Part shown: in pieces, positions 8,024-17,769 of the stretch
Layout of the letters: each line of letters starts with the position of its first letter
Numbering within the stretch: position 1 is the stretch's first letter
Position numbers and translations under genes: made by a program
Assembly: GCA_934569225.1 (NCBI GenBank)
Contig: CAKTKC010000001.1
Location: 62,001 to 126,000 of the forward strand
Length of the DNA: 64,000 nucleotides
DNA from: an uncultured Oscillospiraceae bacterium
Lineage (GTDB): Bacteria; Bacillota; Clostridia; Oscillospirales; Oscillospiraceae
Direction of reading: 5' to 3'
The notes under the pieces: model-generated
The model's database searches: none
Seen by the model: only the letters and a program-made list of their open reading frames with translations
Told to the model about the DNA's origin: nothing

Positions 8024-9367
8024 ATGAAAAACACAATGAAGAAGCTGCTTAGCCTCGTATTGGTGGCTATGCTGCTGGTCTGCGCGGTTCCTTTCCAGGC
8101 GGCCGCTGCGGAAACTGATGCCAAGACCGTAAAAGTGAATGTGTACGTTGACGATGTGCCTACCGCTGACAAGACGATCACCGTCAAGCCCGGTGAGAGC
8201 ATTACCTTGAACGAGGAGCTGGCCAAGTCTCTGGTCAAGTCCGACAAGGCGTTCGTCAAGTGGACCGGCGCTTCCGGCAACGAAGCCAATGGTCAGGTCA
8301 TTCCCTACGAGAAGATTCCCGCTGACTACTCCGTTAACCTGTACGTCAAGAAGGTCGTTGAGGACACCCGCGTTGACGCGAAGGTTCCCGTTAAGATCTA
8401 TGTTGACGGTTCTTACGTAAGAGACGGCGAGATCACCGTTCCTGTTGACGGCAGCGTGAAGCTGACCAAGGAGCTGGGCCTGAAGCTGGTCAAGGAAGAC
8501 AAGGAGTTCGTTAAGTGGACCGGCGCTTCCGACAACGAGGCTACCGACGTCACCATCAACTATGCCGGTATCGACGACGGCTACTTCCTGAAGCTGTTTG
8601 TCAACACCAAGAAGGCGGAAGAGCCTGCCAAGCCCATCACCGTCAAGATCGTTGACGACAAGGGCAACGCCATTGCCAAGCAGTTTGAGGTTACCCCCGC
8701 GAACGGTAAGTCCTCCGTCATTGGCGACATCCTGACCCAGCGCTGGATGGGCAACTGGAAGGATTCCTACGAGTTCGTTACTGCCAAGAGCGATGAGAAG
8801 GGCGGCACCCTGACTCTGTCCACCACCATCAACGCCGGCGACTCCCTGACCGTTACCCTGAAGACCAAGAGCAGCACCGGCAACACCACCAACAACACCA
8901 CTACCAACAACAAGTTCCCCTACAAGGTTTACCTGCACATCTTCAAGGACAACAAGGTCGACGATCCCGCCAAGACCATCAACATCACCGAGGGCATCGC
9001 TCTGGACGGCAAGGTCACTCTGGATGAGGTCAAGACTGTTGTTAAGAACTACTACACCGCCAAGACCAGCGACGGCATCAAGTATGACGGCATGTACATG
9101 GCCAAGGGCAACTGGGTCGGCAACTTTGTCAACGACACCCAGAAGTATGACACCATCTCCGACACCAACGATATGCGCAAGGAGAGCGAAGTCCACATCA
9201 ACGTGATGATCACCAACGCCAACGCCAAGAGCACCACCACTGAGAAGGCCGATAAGACCAACCCCAAGACCGGTGATATGATCTTCATTCCCGTGATCTT
9301 CATGGTCGTTTCCGGCGCCGCCATTGCCGGTGTGTACTTCTACAACAAGAAGCGCAGCGCCCGGTAA
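8024..9367 (+). CDS. sortase-anchored surface protein, NPKTG signal
   Basis: 447 residues. A signal peptide (1-29, ending QAAAAE) is followed by two related ~80-residue units (about 36-110 and 118-197; both contain FVKWTGAS and end in a LYVKK/LFVNTKK-like strand). A third region, a Thr/Asn linker near 285-300 (TGNTTNNTTTNN) and a further domain follow. The C-terminus is a cell-wall sorting signal: NPKTGD at 413, a hydrophobic helix and a KKR tail. A sortase should cut in NPKTG and link the protein to peptidoglycan; the only sortase in the window is at 26745-27566. Codons are strikingly uniform (AAG, GTC/GTT, AAC, GAC), and with the strong promoter and terminator this points to high expression. 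The ligand or role is unknown. Confidence 0.85.
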   Translation: MKNTMKKLLSLVLVAMLLVCAVPFQAAAAETDAKTVKVNVYVDDVPTADKTITVKPGESITLNEELAKSLVKSDKAFVKWTGASGNEANGQVIPYEKIPADYSVNLYVKKVVEDTRVDAKVPVKIYVDGSYVRDGEITVPVDGSVKLTKELGLKLVKEDKEFVKWTGASDNEATDVTINYAGIDDGYFLKLFVNTKKAEEPAKPITVKIVDDKGNAIAKQFEVTPANGKSSVIGDILTQRWMGNWKDSYEFVTAKSDEKGGTLTLSTTINAGDSLTVTLKTKSSTGNTTNNTTTNNKFPYKVYLHIFKDNKVDDPAKTINITEGIALDGKVTLDEVKTVVKNYYTAKTSDGIKYDGMYMAKGNWVGNFVNDTQKYDTISDTNDMRKESEVHINVMITNANAKSTTTEKADKTNPKTGDMIFIPVIFMVVSGAAIAGVYFYNKKRSAR

Positions 9368-9388
9368 TCGAGAATACGCTAAGCTAAG

Positions 9389-9420
9389 AAAATCCCGACA
9401 GCTTCGGCTGTCGGGATTTT
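9389..9420 (+). terminator. intrinsic terminator of surface-protein gene
   Basis: AAAATCCCGACAGC, UUCG loop, GCTGTCGGGATTTT, then more T. A textbook rho-independent terminator 22 bp after the stop codon. Confidence 0.93.
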
Positions 9421-9500
9421 TTCGGCGCATGACAGCCGGGGCGGGGGATTTGCGGTGAAGTTTTTGCAGAAAAAGGATTCCCATTTTCACCGTCATGTGT

Positions 9501-9506
9501 TATAAT
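9501..9506 (+). promoter_or_regulatory. -10 element for the small membrane-protein gene
   Basis: A perfect TATAAT 40 bp before the start codon; the spaced -35 (TTCCCA) is poor. Confidence 0.5.
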
Positions 9507-9546
9507 TAGGATATCCCCTAAATTTGGAAAGCAGGAGGAATGCAAT

Positions 9547-9807
9547 ATGGACAACTATAACGGCAATACCTACGCACGGCAGGACACGGATATGTCTGTC
9601 GGCGCCTGGATCGGCACCCTGATCCTCTCGGCAATTCCCATCGTTGGTTTCATCTGCCTGATCGTCTGGGCGGTGAGCAGCTCTCCGGAGAAGCGTTCCC
9701 GGAAAAATTGGGCGATCGCTCAGTTCATCCTGACGCTGATCGGTGTGGTTATTGCAATTCTGGTGTATGCCATGTACGGCGCTTCCCTGGCGTATCTGCT
9801 GAGCTAA
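9547..9807 (+). CDS. small two-helix membrane protein
   Basis: 86 residues, with two membrane helices (about 22-44 and 60-84) joined by a short basic loop (SSPEKRSRKNWA). ATG at 9547 has GGAGG upstream. The pattern resembles small DUF-type proteins found singly in Clostridia; I do not recognise a function. It is its own transcription unit between two terminators. Confidence 0.7.
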   Translation: MDNYNGNTYARQDTDMSVGAWIGTLILSAIPIVGFICLIVWAVSSSPEKRSRKNWAIAQFILTLIGVVIAILVYAMYGASLAYLLS

Positions 9808-9813
9808 GACAAT

Positions 9814-9843
9814 CCCCCAACCCGGATTTTCCCGGGTTGGGGG
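9814..9843. terminator. bidirectional terminator
   Basis: A 12-bp stem CCCCCAACCCGG / CCGGGTTGGGGG followed by T-rich DNA, between the small membrane gene (plus) and the M20 peptidase gene (minus). Confidence 0.88.
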
Positions 9844-9858
9844 ACATCTTTTTTGATT

Positions 9859-11292
9859 TCAGCACTGACGCATCAGGCGGATGTAGAATTCTACGGCCTT
9901 GGCGGCGGTTTCCAGACGGATGCGCTCGTTGTTGCCGTGGATGGTGGAACGCTCTTCGGCGGTCAAGTCCATAGCGGAGAAGCGGTAGACGTGATTGCTC
10001 AGGTCGCGGTAATGCCGGGAGTCGGAGCATTGCACCATCAGGTATGGGGAGACGATGCAGCCCGGCCATGTATTCGCCACGGCAGAGGCAACCTTCTCCC
10101 ATGCGTCGCAGCCGGTTTCGGAGACGGGGCTGGGCTCGAAGGATTCCAGAGACGTGATCTCCACGGCGGGGTCGTTGACGGCCTTTTCCAGATACGCCAG
10201 CGCGGAAGCGACGCTGTCGGCGGGGTTCAGGCGGATGTTGGATACCATTTTTGCTTCGGGAGGGATCACGTTCCGGGCGGAGCTGCCTTCCATCTGGGTA
10301 AAGGCCACGGTGGTGCGTACCAGCGCGTTCATTTCGCCGCCGCTCTTTTTGCCGAGAGTGTCAATGATCCAGCCGAAGCACCACATGTTGGCGAAGATCA
10401 CCCGGTACAGTGGCGTTGAATACCGTCCCAGCGTGTCGAACATCTGGGCGGCGGGGCCGTCAATGTGAGCCTTGAAGGGGTGATCCTCCACCCGCTTGCA
10501 GGCCGCCGCCAGCACGCCCACCGGGGTGTGGGGCTTGGGGGCGGAGGCATGACCGCCGGCGGAGACGGTGCGGTACTGGGCGTTCAGCATCCCCTTTTCC
10601 GCAATGCCGATCAGGCCGCAGGGCTGCTTCACGCCGGGGAACACATTCTCCACAACAGCGCCGCCCTCGTCCACCACAATGGCGGGGTGGACGCCGTGCT
10701 CGGTGAAATACGCCACGATGTTGGGCGCGCCCTGACCGTTGATCTCCTCACCGCCGGAGAAGGCGAAGTAAATGTCCTTTTCCGGCTGGAAGCCCTGGCC
10801 GATGAGGTAATTGGCGGCGGAAAGGACGCCGTTGAAGGTGACCTTGGTGTCCAGGGTGCCGCGGCCCCAGAGGATGCCGTCCTCAATGATTCCGGCGAAG
10901 GGGGGCTTGTCCCACTTTTCCTCGTTGACAGGCACCACATCATAGTGCGCCATCATAACGGCGGGATCGCCCGCCTGCTTTCCCGGCCACCGCAGCAGCA
11001 GCGCCCGGTCGGGAAGCTGCCGGAAGGTGCAGGTGCCGAATACGTTGGGGTACAGGGTCGGCAGCAGAGAGATCAGCTTCTGGAATTCCCCCTCGTCCTC
11101 CAGAGAATGGTCGTTGTAGGACACAGTCTTGCAGCGAACCAGCTGGGCAAGGGAATCCACGGCGGCGTCTTTGTCAAAGGCGATTTCTTCCTTGGTGACT
11201 TCGGGCTGAGGCTTGGGACGGAAGCGGATGGTGCGGACGGCGACCACGGCGATGAATGCAGCCAAAACGGCGAGAATCAGATATCCGATCAT
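9859..11292 (-). CDS. M20-family metallopeptidase (PM20D1/CPS1-like)
   Basis: 477 residues. An N-terminal membrane anchor (3-22) is followed by the M20 fold: metal ligand and catalytic motif MMAHYDVVPV, GRGTLDTK, GGEEINGQG and a later dimerisation domain. M20 enzymes use two zinc ions to cleave dipeptides, N-acyl amino acids or similar amides. The anchor suggests the active domain sits at the membrane, probably outside. It is last in a three-gene operon after two membrane proteins (2-bp gap), suggesting that peptide or acyl-amino-acid products are exchanged across the membrane. GAGGAG lies before ATG 11292. Confidence 0.88.
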   Translation of the reverse strand: MIGYLILAVLAAFIAVVAVRTIRFRPKPQPEVTKEEIAFDKDAAVDSLAQLVRCKTVSYNDHSLEDEGEFQKLISLLPTLYPNVFGTCTFRQLPDRALLLRWPGKQAGDPAVMMAHYDVVPVNEEKWDKPPFAGIIEDGILWGRGTLDTKVTFNGVLSAANYLIGQGFQPEKDIYFAFSGGEEINGQGAPNIVAYFTEHGVHPAIVVDEGGAVVENVFPGVKQPCGLIGIAEKGMLNAQYRTVSAGGHASAPKPHTPVGVLAAACKRVEDHPFKAHIDGPAAQMFDTLGRYSTPLYRVIFANMWCFGWIIDTLGKKSGGEMNALVRTTVAFTQMEGSSARNVIPPEAKMVSNIRLNPADSVASALAYLEKAVNDPAVEITSLESFEPSPVSETGCDAWEKVASAVANTWPGCIVSPYLMVQCSDSRHYRDLSNHVYRFSAMDLTAEERSTIHGNNERIRLETAAKAVEFYIRLMRQC

Positions 11293-11294
11293 GT

Positions 11295-11960
11295 TTACAA
11301 AACTCCTCTCTTATAAAGCAGCCGGGAAACGGCAATGGTGAACAGCACGCTCACCGGAACCATAATGCCCACGGTACCGGCGTTCAGGGCGGGGACGAAG
11401 ATGAACAGAATCAGCATCAGCACCACCGGTGCAACGGCGATCTTCCAGTTCCGGCTGACGAAGGCCACGCCCAAACCGCCGAACAAGGCGGGCAGCATCT
11501 GGGCAAAGGCCGGTTCCAGCACCGGCGCTTCCAGCACGGGGGTCAGAGGGACGATGAGAATCACGCCGATGATGATAATGACGGTGGTGACGATGGAGGA
11601 GGTGGCGATGGCGATGGTGGAGATGACCTCGCCCTCCTCGGAATTGGCGCTGACGTTGTTCTGCTCCAGCGCGTTGATGGCGCAGGGAAGCTTTAGGTTG
11701 GAGATGTTGCCGGTGACGAAGCTGAGGTAGGAGCCGCCCGCGCCCAGCATGGGAACGAAGGTGATTGTCTCAATGACGCCCACCGCCCAGTACATGGGCG
11801 CGGTGGCGATGAGACCCACCACCAGCGCGCCCCAATCGGGGGCAGCGCCGAACAGGGCGGCCACCGTCAGGGGGAAGGCCAGCAGCAGAATCATCACGGA
11901 AATGTTCCAGATGGTGCCGCTGCGGTGAACGGAGTCGATGTAGCTAAGCTGCTTTTTCAT
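11295..11960 (-). CDS. multi-spanning membrane protein, partner of DUF5058-type protein
   Basis: 221 residues with about five or six membrane helices and a central short soluble loop (ALEQNNVSANSEEGEVI). The AAGGAGGTG site precedes ATG 11960. It is always hydrophobic, with no motif of a known transporter that I can name. Its place between a DUF5058-like protein and an M20 peptidase suggests that the two membrane proteins form one complex, perhaps a transporter for peptides or amino acids. That role is inference only. Confidence 0.75.
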   Translation of the reverse strand: MKKQLSYIDSVHRSGTIWNISVMILLLAFPLTVAALFGAAPDWGALVVGLIATAPMYWAVGVIETITFVPMLGAGGSYLSFVTGNISNLKLPCAINALEQNNVSANSEEGEVISTIAIATSSIVTTVIIIIGVILIVPLTPVLEAPVLEPAFAQMLPALFGGLGVAFVSRNWKIAVAPVVLMLILFIFVPALNAGTVGIMVPVSVLFTIAVSRLLYKRGVL

Positions 11961-11972
11961 ATCGGCACCTCC

Positions 11973-12722
11973 TTAACCCAGCCACGCGGTGAGGGGAATG
12001 GCGGAAGCCATGCCCAGCACCAGGGAAATGGGCAGCGCGTAGTCGTTGACCCAGCTCCACTTGAATTTTTTCATGAGCAACCCGCAGACCACCATGATCG
12101 CGGCGGACACCGCCATGACGCACACCGGCACAAGCCCGGAGGTGGCGGCGTAATCCCCCGGCGTCCACAGACGGGAGAAATCGCAGAATACGTAGCCTAA
12201 AAACGCGGAAATCATGCCGATAAACATGGCATTCTGGAAAATATCCGCCCATCTGGCGTCCCGGTTTTCCAGAACGGTCATGCCCCGCAGCAGCTTTTTG
12301 CCGATGACGGGCACCAGCCAGATGCCCACCATGATGGACAGGGTCATCACCAGGGCGATGTTGACGTATTGCTGGGCGGTCAGGGAGCTGATTTTGCCCA
12401 GTTCCAGACCCATGGCGCTGACGGCGTTGGACGCCGCGATGGCCTCATAGCTCAGGGAGCCGACCACGCTCAGCCGCAGCCAGGGCAGGGGAATGCCCAG
12501 ACTTTTGCTTAAGGTGATGACGCTGATGACGATGGACACGGCCGGGGCGATGGTGAACAGTGCGGCGGTTTTGACGGTTTTTCTGATCTTGGCCTGATCC
12601 ATGCCGATCTCCTTACTGCGGCGCAGAGCCTTGACGAGAAAGAAAACCGACTGAGCCAGAACCACGGCGACCAGAATTCCGGCGAGCAGGTAGAGCACCG
12701 GATGGTTGACGCTGAATTCCAT
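11973..12722 (-). CDS. DUF5058-family membrane protein
   Basis: 249 residues with about six membrane helices. The N-terminus (VLYLLAGILVAVVLAQSVFF, then an RRSKEIG basic loop and TIAPAVSIVISVITLSKSLG) matches my memory of the DUF5058 family. Start ATG 12722 follows CGGAGGTG; a longer reading to 12794 would cross the promoter. It is first in the operon with the second membrane protein and the M20 peptidase. Confidence 0.75.
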   Translation of the reverse strand: MEFSVNHPVLYLLAGILVAVVLAQSVFFLVKALRRSKEIGMDQAKIRKTVKTAALFTIAPAVSIVISVITLSKSLGIPLPWLRLSVVGSLSYEAIAASNAVSAMGLELGKISSLTAQQYVNIALVMTLSIMVGIWLVPVIGKKLLRGMTVLENRDARWADIFQNAMFIGMISAFLGYVFCDFSRLWTPGDYAATSGLVPVCVMAVSAAIMVVCGLLMKKFKWSWVNDYALPISLVLGMASAIPLTAWLG

Positions 12723-12750
12723 GGAAACACCTCCGAAAAAAGATGGATTC

Positions 12751-12779
12751 ATTATAGCACGGTGCCGTTCCCGAAACAA
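12751..12779 (-). promoter_or_regulatory. promoter of the DUF5058/M20 operon
   Basis: On the minus strand TTGTTT (12779-12774), 17 bp, TATAAT (12756-12751), ending 28 bp before the start codon. Confidence 0.75.
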
Positions 12780-12821
12780 GAAGCAATCCGACATAAAAGA
12801 AGATTTTGCTCCGAAACACCC

Positions 12822-12850
12822 TTGCTATTTCCTGCCGGATAGGGTAAAAT
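12822..12850 (+). promoter_or_regulatory. promoter of the DUF1846 gene
   Basis: TTGCTA (12822-12827), 17 bp, TAAAAT (12845-12850). The position rules out translation from the ATG at 12849 and supports the start at 12885. Confidence 0.65.
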
Positions 12851-12884
12851 GGTGGGGAGTTTTTTGGGGAAAGAGGCAACGGAA

Positions 12885-14351
12885 ATGACAAAAGCGGCGT
12901 TTGATAACGATAAATACCTGCAAATGCAGTCCGCCCACATCCGGGAGCGCATTGCCCAGTTCGGCGGCAAGCTGTATCTGGAATTCGGCGGCAAGCTCTA
13001 TGACGACAACCACGCTTCCCGCGTCCTGCCGGGCTTCCAGCCGGACAGCAAGCTGCGGATGCTGCTGCAGCTGAAGGAGCAGGTGGAGATGGTGATCGTC
13101 ATCAACGCCGACGATATTGAAAAGAACAAGGTTCGCGGCGACCTGGGCATCACCTATGACCGGGACGTCATTCGCCTGATCGACATTTTCCGGGGCTTCG
13201 GCCTGTACGTTTCCAGCGTGGTGCTGACCCGCTTTCATGAGCAGGCGCTGGCGCGGGCGTTCCAGTCCCGCCTGGAGGGGCTGGGTATCCGGGTCTATCA
13301 CCATTTTGAGATTCCGGGCTATCCCTCCGACACCGGCTACATCGTCAGCCCCGACGGCTTCGGGAAAAACGATTACATCGAAACGACACGGTCGCTGGTG
13401 GTAGTCACCGCGCCCGGCCCCGGCAGCGGCAAGCTGGCGACCTGCCTGAGCCAGCTGTACCACGAGCATATCCGGGGCAACACGGCGGGCTACGCCAAAT
13501 TTGAGACGTTCCCCATCTGGAACGTGCCGCTGAACCACCCGGTAAACCTTGCCTACGAGGCTGCCACGGCGGACTTGAACGACGTGAACATGATCGACCC
13601 CTTCCATCTGGAAGCCTACGGGGTCACCACCGTCAACTACAACCGGGACGTGGAAGCGTTCCCTGTGCTGGTGGCGATTTTTGAGAAAATTCTGGGGCAT
13701 TGCCCCTACAAATCCCCCACGGATATGGGCGTGAATATGGTGGGCAACTGCATCGTGGATGATGAAGCTGTCCGGTTTGCCTCCCGGCAGGAGATCATCC
13801 GCAGATACTATGTGGCCATGTGCGAGCAGAAGCAGGGCAAGGGCAGCGACGAAACGGTGCGCAAGCTGGAGCTGCTGATGAAAAAGGCCGGTGTGACCCC
13901 GGAGGAGCGGAATGTGGTCGCCCCCGCATTGCAGCGGGCGGAACAGACCGGCGCCCCCGCCGCCGCCATGGAACTGCCCGACGGCACCATCGTCACCGGC
14001 AAGACCTCCGATCTTCTGGGCGCGTCCTCGGCGCTGCTGCTGAACGCGCTGAAAAAGCTGGCAGGTATGCGGGACAGCCTGCACCTGATTTCCCCGGTAG
14101 TGCTTGACCCCATCCAGCACCTGAAGGTTGACCACTTAGGCAACCGCAATCCCCGTCTCCACACCGACGAGACGCTGATCGCCCTGTCCATCTGCGCTGC
14201 TACCAACCCCATGGCGGAACTGGCCATGGAGCAGCTGGACAAGCTGCGGGGCTGCGAGGTGCATTCCTCGGTGATCCTGTCCCCGGTGGACGAAAAGACT
14301 TTCAAGCGTCTGGGCGTCAACCTGACCTGCGAGCCGAGATATAAGGGATAA
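12885..14351 (+). CDS. DUF1846 family protein
   Basis: 488 residues. The start FDNDKYLQMQSAHIRERI and the internal GPGSGKLATCLSQLYHE and DMGVNMVGNCI stretches are typical of DUF1846, a soluble cytoplasmic family common in Firmicutes with known structures but no settled function. The GPGSGK loop suggests nucleotide or phosphate binding. ATG 12885 is chosen by family start and promoter position; a weak AGAGG lies upstream. It is a single gene with its own promoter and terminator. Confidence 0.9.
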   Translation: MTKAAFDNDKYLQMQSAHIRERIAQFGGKLYLEFGGKLYDDNHASRVLPGFQPDSKLRMLLQLKEQVEMVIVINADDIEKNKVRGDLGITYDRDVIRLIDIFRGFGLYVSSVVLTRFHEQALARAFQSRLEGLGIRVYHHFEIPGYPSDTGYIVSPDGFGKNDYIETTRSLVVVTAPGPGSGKLATCLSQLYHEHIRGNTAGYAKFETFPIWNVPLNHPVNLAYEAATADLNDVNMIDPFHLEAYGVTTVNYNRDVEAFPVLVAIFEKILGHCPYKSPTDMGVNMVGNCIVDDEAVRFASRQEIIRRYYVAMCEQKQGKGSDETVRKLELLMKKAGVTPEERNVVAPALQRAEQTGAPAAAMELPDGTIVTGKTSDLLGASSALLLNALKKLAGMRDSLHLISPVVLDPIQHLKVDHLGNRNPRLHTDETLIALSICAATNPMAELAMEQLDKLRGCEVHSSVILSPVDEKTFKRLGVNLTCEPRYKG

Positions 14352-14354
14352 ATA

Positions 14355-14392
14355 AAAATGCAGAATGCCGAAACGACGGCATTCTGCATTTT
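14355..14392 (+). terminator. intrinsic terminator after DUF1846 gene
   Basis: A 16-bp stem AAAATGCAGAATGCCG / CGGCATTCTGCATTTT followed by T. Being symmetric, it can also end the pyr operon arriving from the right. Confidence 0.92.
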
Positions 14393-14406
14393 TTGCGGGA
14401 TAAAGA

Positions 14407-15489
14407 TTAGGCTCTCTGCTCGCAGTAGATGCACCTGTGGATGTCCGCGGCCTTGTCGGTGCAGCGGAACAGCTGGGGCAGCTCCTGTTCGGTCTGGGTG
14501 ATGCACTTGGGGTTGCGGCAGACGCGGTCGTATTCCAGACCGCTAACGTCGATGGCTTCCTTCCCCGGGTTCCGGGCGGCTTCGTCCAGAAGCTTCAGGA
14601 TCAGCGCCATGCGCATATATTTGCCGTTCAGCGCCTGACGGAAATAAGCGGCTCTCGGGTCGTCGTCCACCTTGACGCTGATCTCATTGACACGGGGCAG
14701 GGGGTGCAGGACGCACATTTTTTTCTTCGCCAGTTTCATCTTTTCGGTATCGAGAACGTAGCTGTCCTTGAGCCGCTCGTATTCCCAGGGGTCGTCGAAG
14801 CGCTCTCGCTGGATGCGGGTCATGTACAGTACATCAAGCTGGGGCATAGCTTCCTCCAGAGAGGACACTTCCGTGTAGGGGATTCCCTGATTTTCAAAAA
14901 CATTATACCGGATAAAACCGGGGATTTTCAATTCCTCCGGGGAAATCAGAACAAATTGAATGCCCTTGTAGCGGCTCATGGCTTCGATCAGGGAGTGAAC
15001 CGTCCGGCCGTATTTCAGGTCGCCGCACAGACCGATGGTGAGGTTATCCAGCCGCCCCATTTCCCGGGAAATGGTCAGCAGATCGGCAAGGGTCTGGGTG
15101 GGGTGATTGTGGCCGCCGTCTCCGGCGTTGATGACGGGAATGGAGGCCGCCTGACTTGCCACGTAGGGCGCACCCTCTTTGGGGTGGCGCATGGCGATGA
15201 TGTCGGCGTAGCAGCTGACGATTTTGGCGGTATCCGCCACGCTTTCGCCCTTGGAGGCGGAGGAAGAACTGGCTTCGCTGAAGCCGATGACGCTTCCGCC
15301 CAGCTCCAGCATCGCGGCCTCAAAGCTCAGGCGGGTGCGGGTGGAGGGCTCGAAGAACAGCGTCGCCAGCTTCTTGTGGGCGCACTTGTCCCAGTAGTTT
15401 TCCGGGTGGGCAATGATGTCCTTGGCGGTGGCGATCAGCTCGTCCAGCTCGTCCACGCCTAAATCCAGAATGCTGTTCAGACTTCTCAT
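14407..15489 (-). CDS. pyrB: aspartate carbamoyltransferase with C-terminal PyrI-like zinc site
   Basis: 360 residues. The catalytic part (1 to about 308) carries the carbamoyl-phosphate motif [20 protein letters not shown] and HPLPRVNEI. It joins carbamoyl phosphate and aspartate in pyrimidine synthesis. The last ~45 residues hold C324-x4-C329-x23-C353-x2-C356, the spacing of the zinc site of E. coli PyrI (as I remember it), but the allosteric nucleotide-binding domain of PyrI is absent, and no pyrI gene is in the operon. It is last in the pyr operon and overlaps pyrE by ATGA. The zinc extension may hold catalytic trimers together without allosteric control. Confidence 0.95.
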   Translation of the reverse strand: MRSLNSILDLGVDELDELIATAKDIIAHPENYWDKCAHKKLATLFFEPSTRTRLSFEAAMLELGGSVIGFSEASSSSASKGESVADTAKIVSCYADIIAMRHPKEGAPYVASQAASIPVINAGDGGHNHPTQTLADLLTISREMGRLDNLTIGLCGDLKYGRTVHSLIEAMSRYKGIQFVLISPEELKIPGFIRYNVFENQGIPYTEVSSLEEAMPQLDVLYMTRIQRERFDDPWEYERLKDSYVLDTEKMKLAKKKMCVLHPLPRVNEISVKVDDDPRAAYFRQALNGKYMRMALILKLLDEAARNPGKEAIDVSGLEYDRVCRNPKCITQTEQELPQLFRCTDKAADIHRCIYCEQRA

Positions 15490-16142
15490 GCTTTCGCTCC
15501 ATTCACGGCAAGATAATTTCTAATCCGCGCCACATTTTCGGCGTTGGCGGGATTTTCTTCCAGATAGGCGATGATGTCGTACACATCCACCACGGAGTAG
15601 ACGGGGAAGCCGAATTCTTCCTCCACTTCCTCCATGGCCAGTTTATCGCCCTTGCCCCGCTCCTTGCGGTCGACCATGATGAAGGTGGCGGCGACTTTGA
15701 CGCCCTCCAGACGGCTAAGAATCGCCATGCTTTCCCGGATGGCAGTCCCGGCGGTAATGACGTCCTCTACGATGACCACGTCCTCACCGGACTTGGGGAC
15801 GTAGCCCACAAACACGCCGCCCTCGCCGTGATCCTTGGCTTCCTTGCGGTTGAAGAAGAAGGGGACGTCCAGCCCGTCCCGGCTCAGGGCGACGGCGGCG
15901 GACACGGCGATGGAAATGCCCTTGTAGGCGGGGCCGTAGAGGACGGCCTTCCGCTCGCCCAGCTTTTCCCGGTAGGCGCGGGCGTAGAATTCGCCGAGAG
16001 TTGCAATTTCTTTGCCGGTTTTGATCTCCCCGGCGTTGATGAAATAGGGGATTTTGCGGCCGGATTTGGCGGTGAAATCGCCGAATTTCAGTACACCGGC
16101 CTTCTCCAGAAACTGAATGAATTCTCTTTTGTAGCTTTCCAA
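15486..16142 (-). CDS. pyrE: orotate phosphoribosyltransferase
   Basis: 218 residues. The PRPP-binding signature [17 protein letters not shown] is clear, and the N-terminal [18 protein letters not shown] matches bacterial PyrE. It converts orotate and PRPP to OMP. The start is a TTG at 16142 with GGAGG 7 nt upstream; no ATG or GTG lies between the ribosome site and the conserved start. It ends in an ATGA overlap with pyrB and begins 17 bp after pyrF. Confidence 0.95.
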   Translation of the reverse strand: MESYKREFIQFLEKAGVLKFGDFTAKSGRKIPYFINAGEIKTGKEIATLGEFYARAYREKLGERKAVLYGPAYKGISIAVSAAVALSRDGLDVPFFFNRKEAKDHGEGGVFVGYVPKSGEDVVIVEDVITAGTAIRESMAILSRLEGVKVAATFIMVDRKERGKGDKLAMEEVEEEFGFPVYSVVDVYDIIAYLEENPANAENVARIRNYLAVNGAKA

Positions 16143-16159
16143 AATGTTTCCTCCTTATT

Positions 16160-16858
16160 TCAGTCGCAGAATTCCGCCACGCAGCGCTCGTAGGCGGCCA
16201 CGGGGTCGGCGGCGGCCGTGATGGGACGGCCGACCACGATGTAGTCCGAGCCGATGGCCTTGGCGGCGGCGGGGGTCATCACCCGCTTCTGGTCGCCCAC
16301 ATCGCCGTCGGCGAAGCGGACGCCGGGGGTCACGGTGAGAAAGCGCTGACCGCAGCGTTCGTGTACCTTCCCCGCTTCCAGGGGGGAGCAGACCACGCCG
16401 TCCAGACCCGCGTTTTTCGCGGTCTCGGCGTAGTGCATGACCACTTCGTCAATGGGTTCATGAATGAGCAGGTCGGACTCCATGGCCGCCTGATCGGTGG
16501 AGGTCAGCTGGGTCACGGCGATCAGCAGGGGACGGGTGCCGTCCTCCCGGGTCAGCCCTTCCAGCGCGGCCTTCATCATGGCGGTGGTGCCTGCGGCGTG
16601 GAGATTGGTGATGTCCACGTCCAGATTCCGCAGGACGGACATGGCTTTTTTCACGGTGTTGGGGATGTCGTGGAGCTTTAAGTCCAGGAAAATCTTGTGT
16701 CCCCGGGCTTTGATTTCCCGGACGATGGCGGGGCCTTCTGCGTAGTACAGCTCCATGCCGATCTTCACGAAGGGCTTGCGGCCGGTGAATTTGTCAAGAA
16801 AAGCGAAGGTCGCCTCGGCGGATGAAAAATCGCAGGCAACAATGACGTCCTTACCCAT
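16160..16858 (-). CDS. pyrF: orotidine 5'-phosphate decarboxylase
   Basis: 232 residues, with the [11 protein letters not shown] active-site motif near residue 60 and the C-terminal phosphate-binding [10 protein letters not shown]. It decarboxylates OMP to UMP, the last step of the operon's pathway. The start overlaps the pyrD stop by one base (TAATG), with AGGAGG inside pyrD, so translation is probably coupled. Confidence 0.96.
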   Translation of the reverse strand: MGKDVIVACDFSSAEATFAFLDKFTGRKPFVKIGMELYYAEGPAIVREIKARGHKIFLDLKLHDIPNTVKKAMSVLRNLDVDITNLHAAGTTAMMKAALEGLTREDGTRPLLIAVTQLTSTDQAAMESDLLIHEPIDEVVMHYAETAKNAGLDGVVCSPLEAGKVHERCGQRFLTVTPGVRFADGDVGDQKRVMTPAAAKAIGSDYIVVGRPITAAADPVAAYERCVAEFCD

Positions 16859-17769
16859 TATTTCGCGCCTCCTATAGTGTCTTTCAGATTTTTGATTTTG
16901 TATTTTTCCATGACGGTGGGAAGCTCCCGGATGATGTCCCGGCAGGCGTAGGGGTTTACGAGATTGGCCGCGCCCACCTCCACGGCGGTAGCACCTGCCA
17001 GCATCATTTCCACCACGTCCTCGGCGCTGCTGACGCCGCCCATGCCCACCACGGGAATTTTCACCGCGCCCGCGACCTGATAGACCATGCGAAGCGCTAC
17101 CGGGAAGATGGCGGGGCCGGAAAAGCCGCCCATTTTGTTGGCGATGATGGGTCTGCGGGTGCGCAGATCAATGCGCATACCAAGCATCGTGTTGATCAGG
17201 CTGATGCCGTCTGCCCCCGCGTCCTCGCAGGCTCTGGCGATGGACACAATGTCGGTGACGTTGGGGGAGAGCTTGACGATGACGGGCTTTTTTGTGACCT
17301 TTTTCACAGCTGCCGTCACCTCTGCGGCGGCTTCCGGGCAGGTGCCGAAGCTCATGCCGCCGCCGTGAACGTTGGGACAGCTGACGTTGACCTCCAGCCA
17401 GCCCACCTGTTCTTCCTTGTCCAGCTTTTCGCAGGTATAGGCGTAATCCGCCACGGAAAAGCCGGAGACGTTGGCCATGACCGGCTTGTGAAAGCATTTT
17501 TCCAGCTTCGGAAGTTCCTCGGATATGACCCTCTCCACGCCGGGATTTTGCAGCCCCACGGCGTTGATCATGCCGCTTGTACACTCGGCAATGCGGGGCG
17601 TGGGATTTCCGAAGCGGGGTTCTTTTGTGGTTCCCTTGAAGGAGAAGGTGCCGAGGCAGTTGATATCGTACAGCTCGGCGAACTCGTAGCCGTAGCCGAA
17701 GGTGCCGGAGGCGGGGATGACCGGGTTGTCCAGCTCGATGCCGCAGAGATTGACGCTCAGGCTTCCCAT
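16858..17769 (-). CDS. pyrD: dihydroorotate dehydrogenase, catalytic subunit (type 1B)
   Basis: 303 residues of FMN-binding TIM barrel: [12 protein letters not shown] near the start, [11 protein letters not shown] with the catalytic cysteine of class 1 enzymes, and [16 protein letters not shown] with GATAVEVG near the end. The NAD-dependent 1B form needs PyrK, which is encoded just upstream (13-bp overlap). It oxidises dihydroorotate to orotate in the cytoplasm. GGAGGAGA lies before ATG 17769. Confidence 0.96.
   Translation of the reverse strand: MGSLSVNLCGIELDNPVIPASGTFGYGYEFAELYDINCLGTFSFKGTTKEPRFGNPTPRIAECTSGMINAVGLQNPGVERVISEELPKLEKCFHKPVMANVSGFSVADYAYTCEKLDKEEQVGWLEVNVSCPNVHGGGMSFGTCPEAAAEVTAAVKKVTKKPVIVKLSPNVTDIVSIARACEDAGADGISLINTMLGMRIDLRTRRPIIANKMGGFSGPAIFPVALRMVYQVAGAVKIPVVGMGGVSSAEDVVEMMLAGATAVEVGAANLVNPYACRDIIRELPTVMEKYKIKNLKDTIGGAK

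Noticed and set aside
12849..12884. ATG at 12849 as start of the DUF1846 gene
   Set aside because: It falls on the -10 element of the promoter; the conserved protein begins at 12885.
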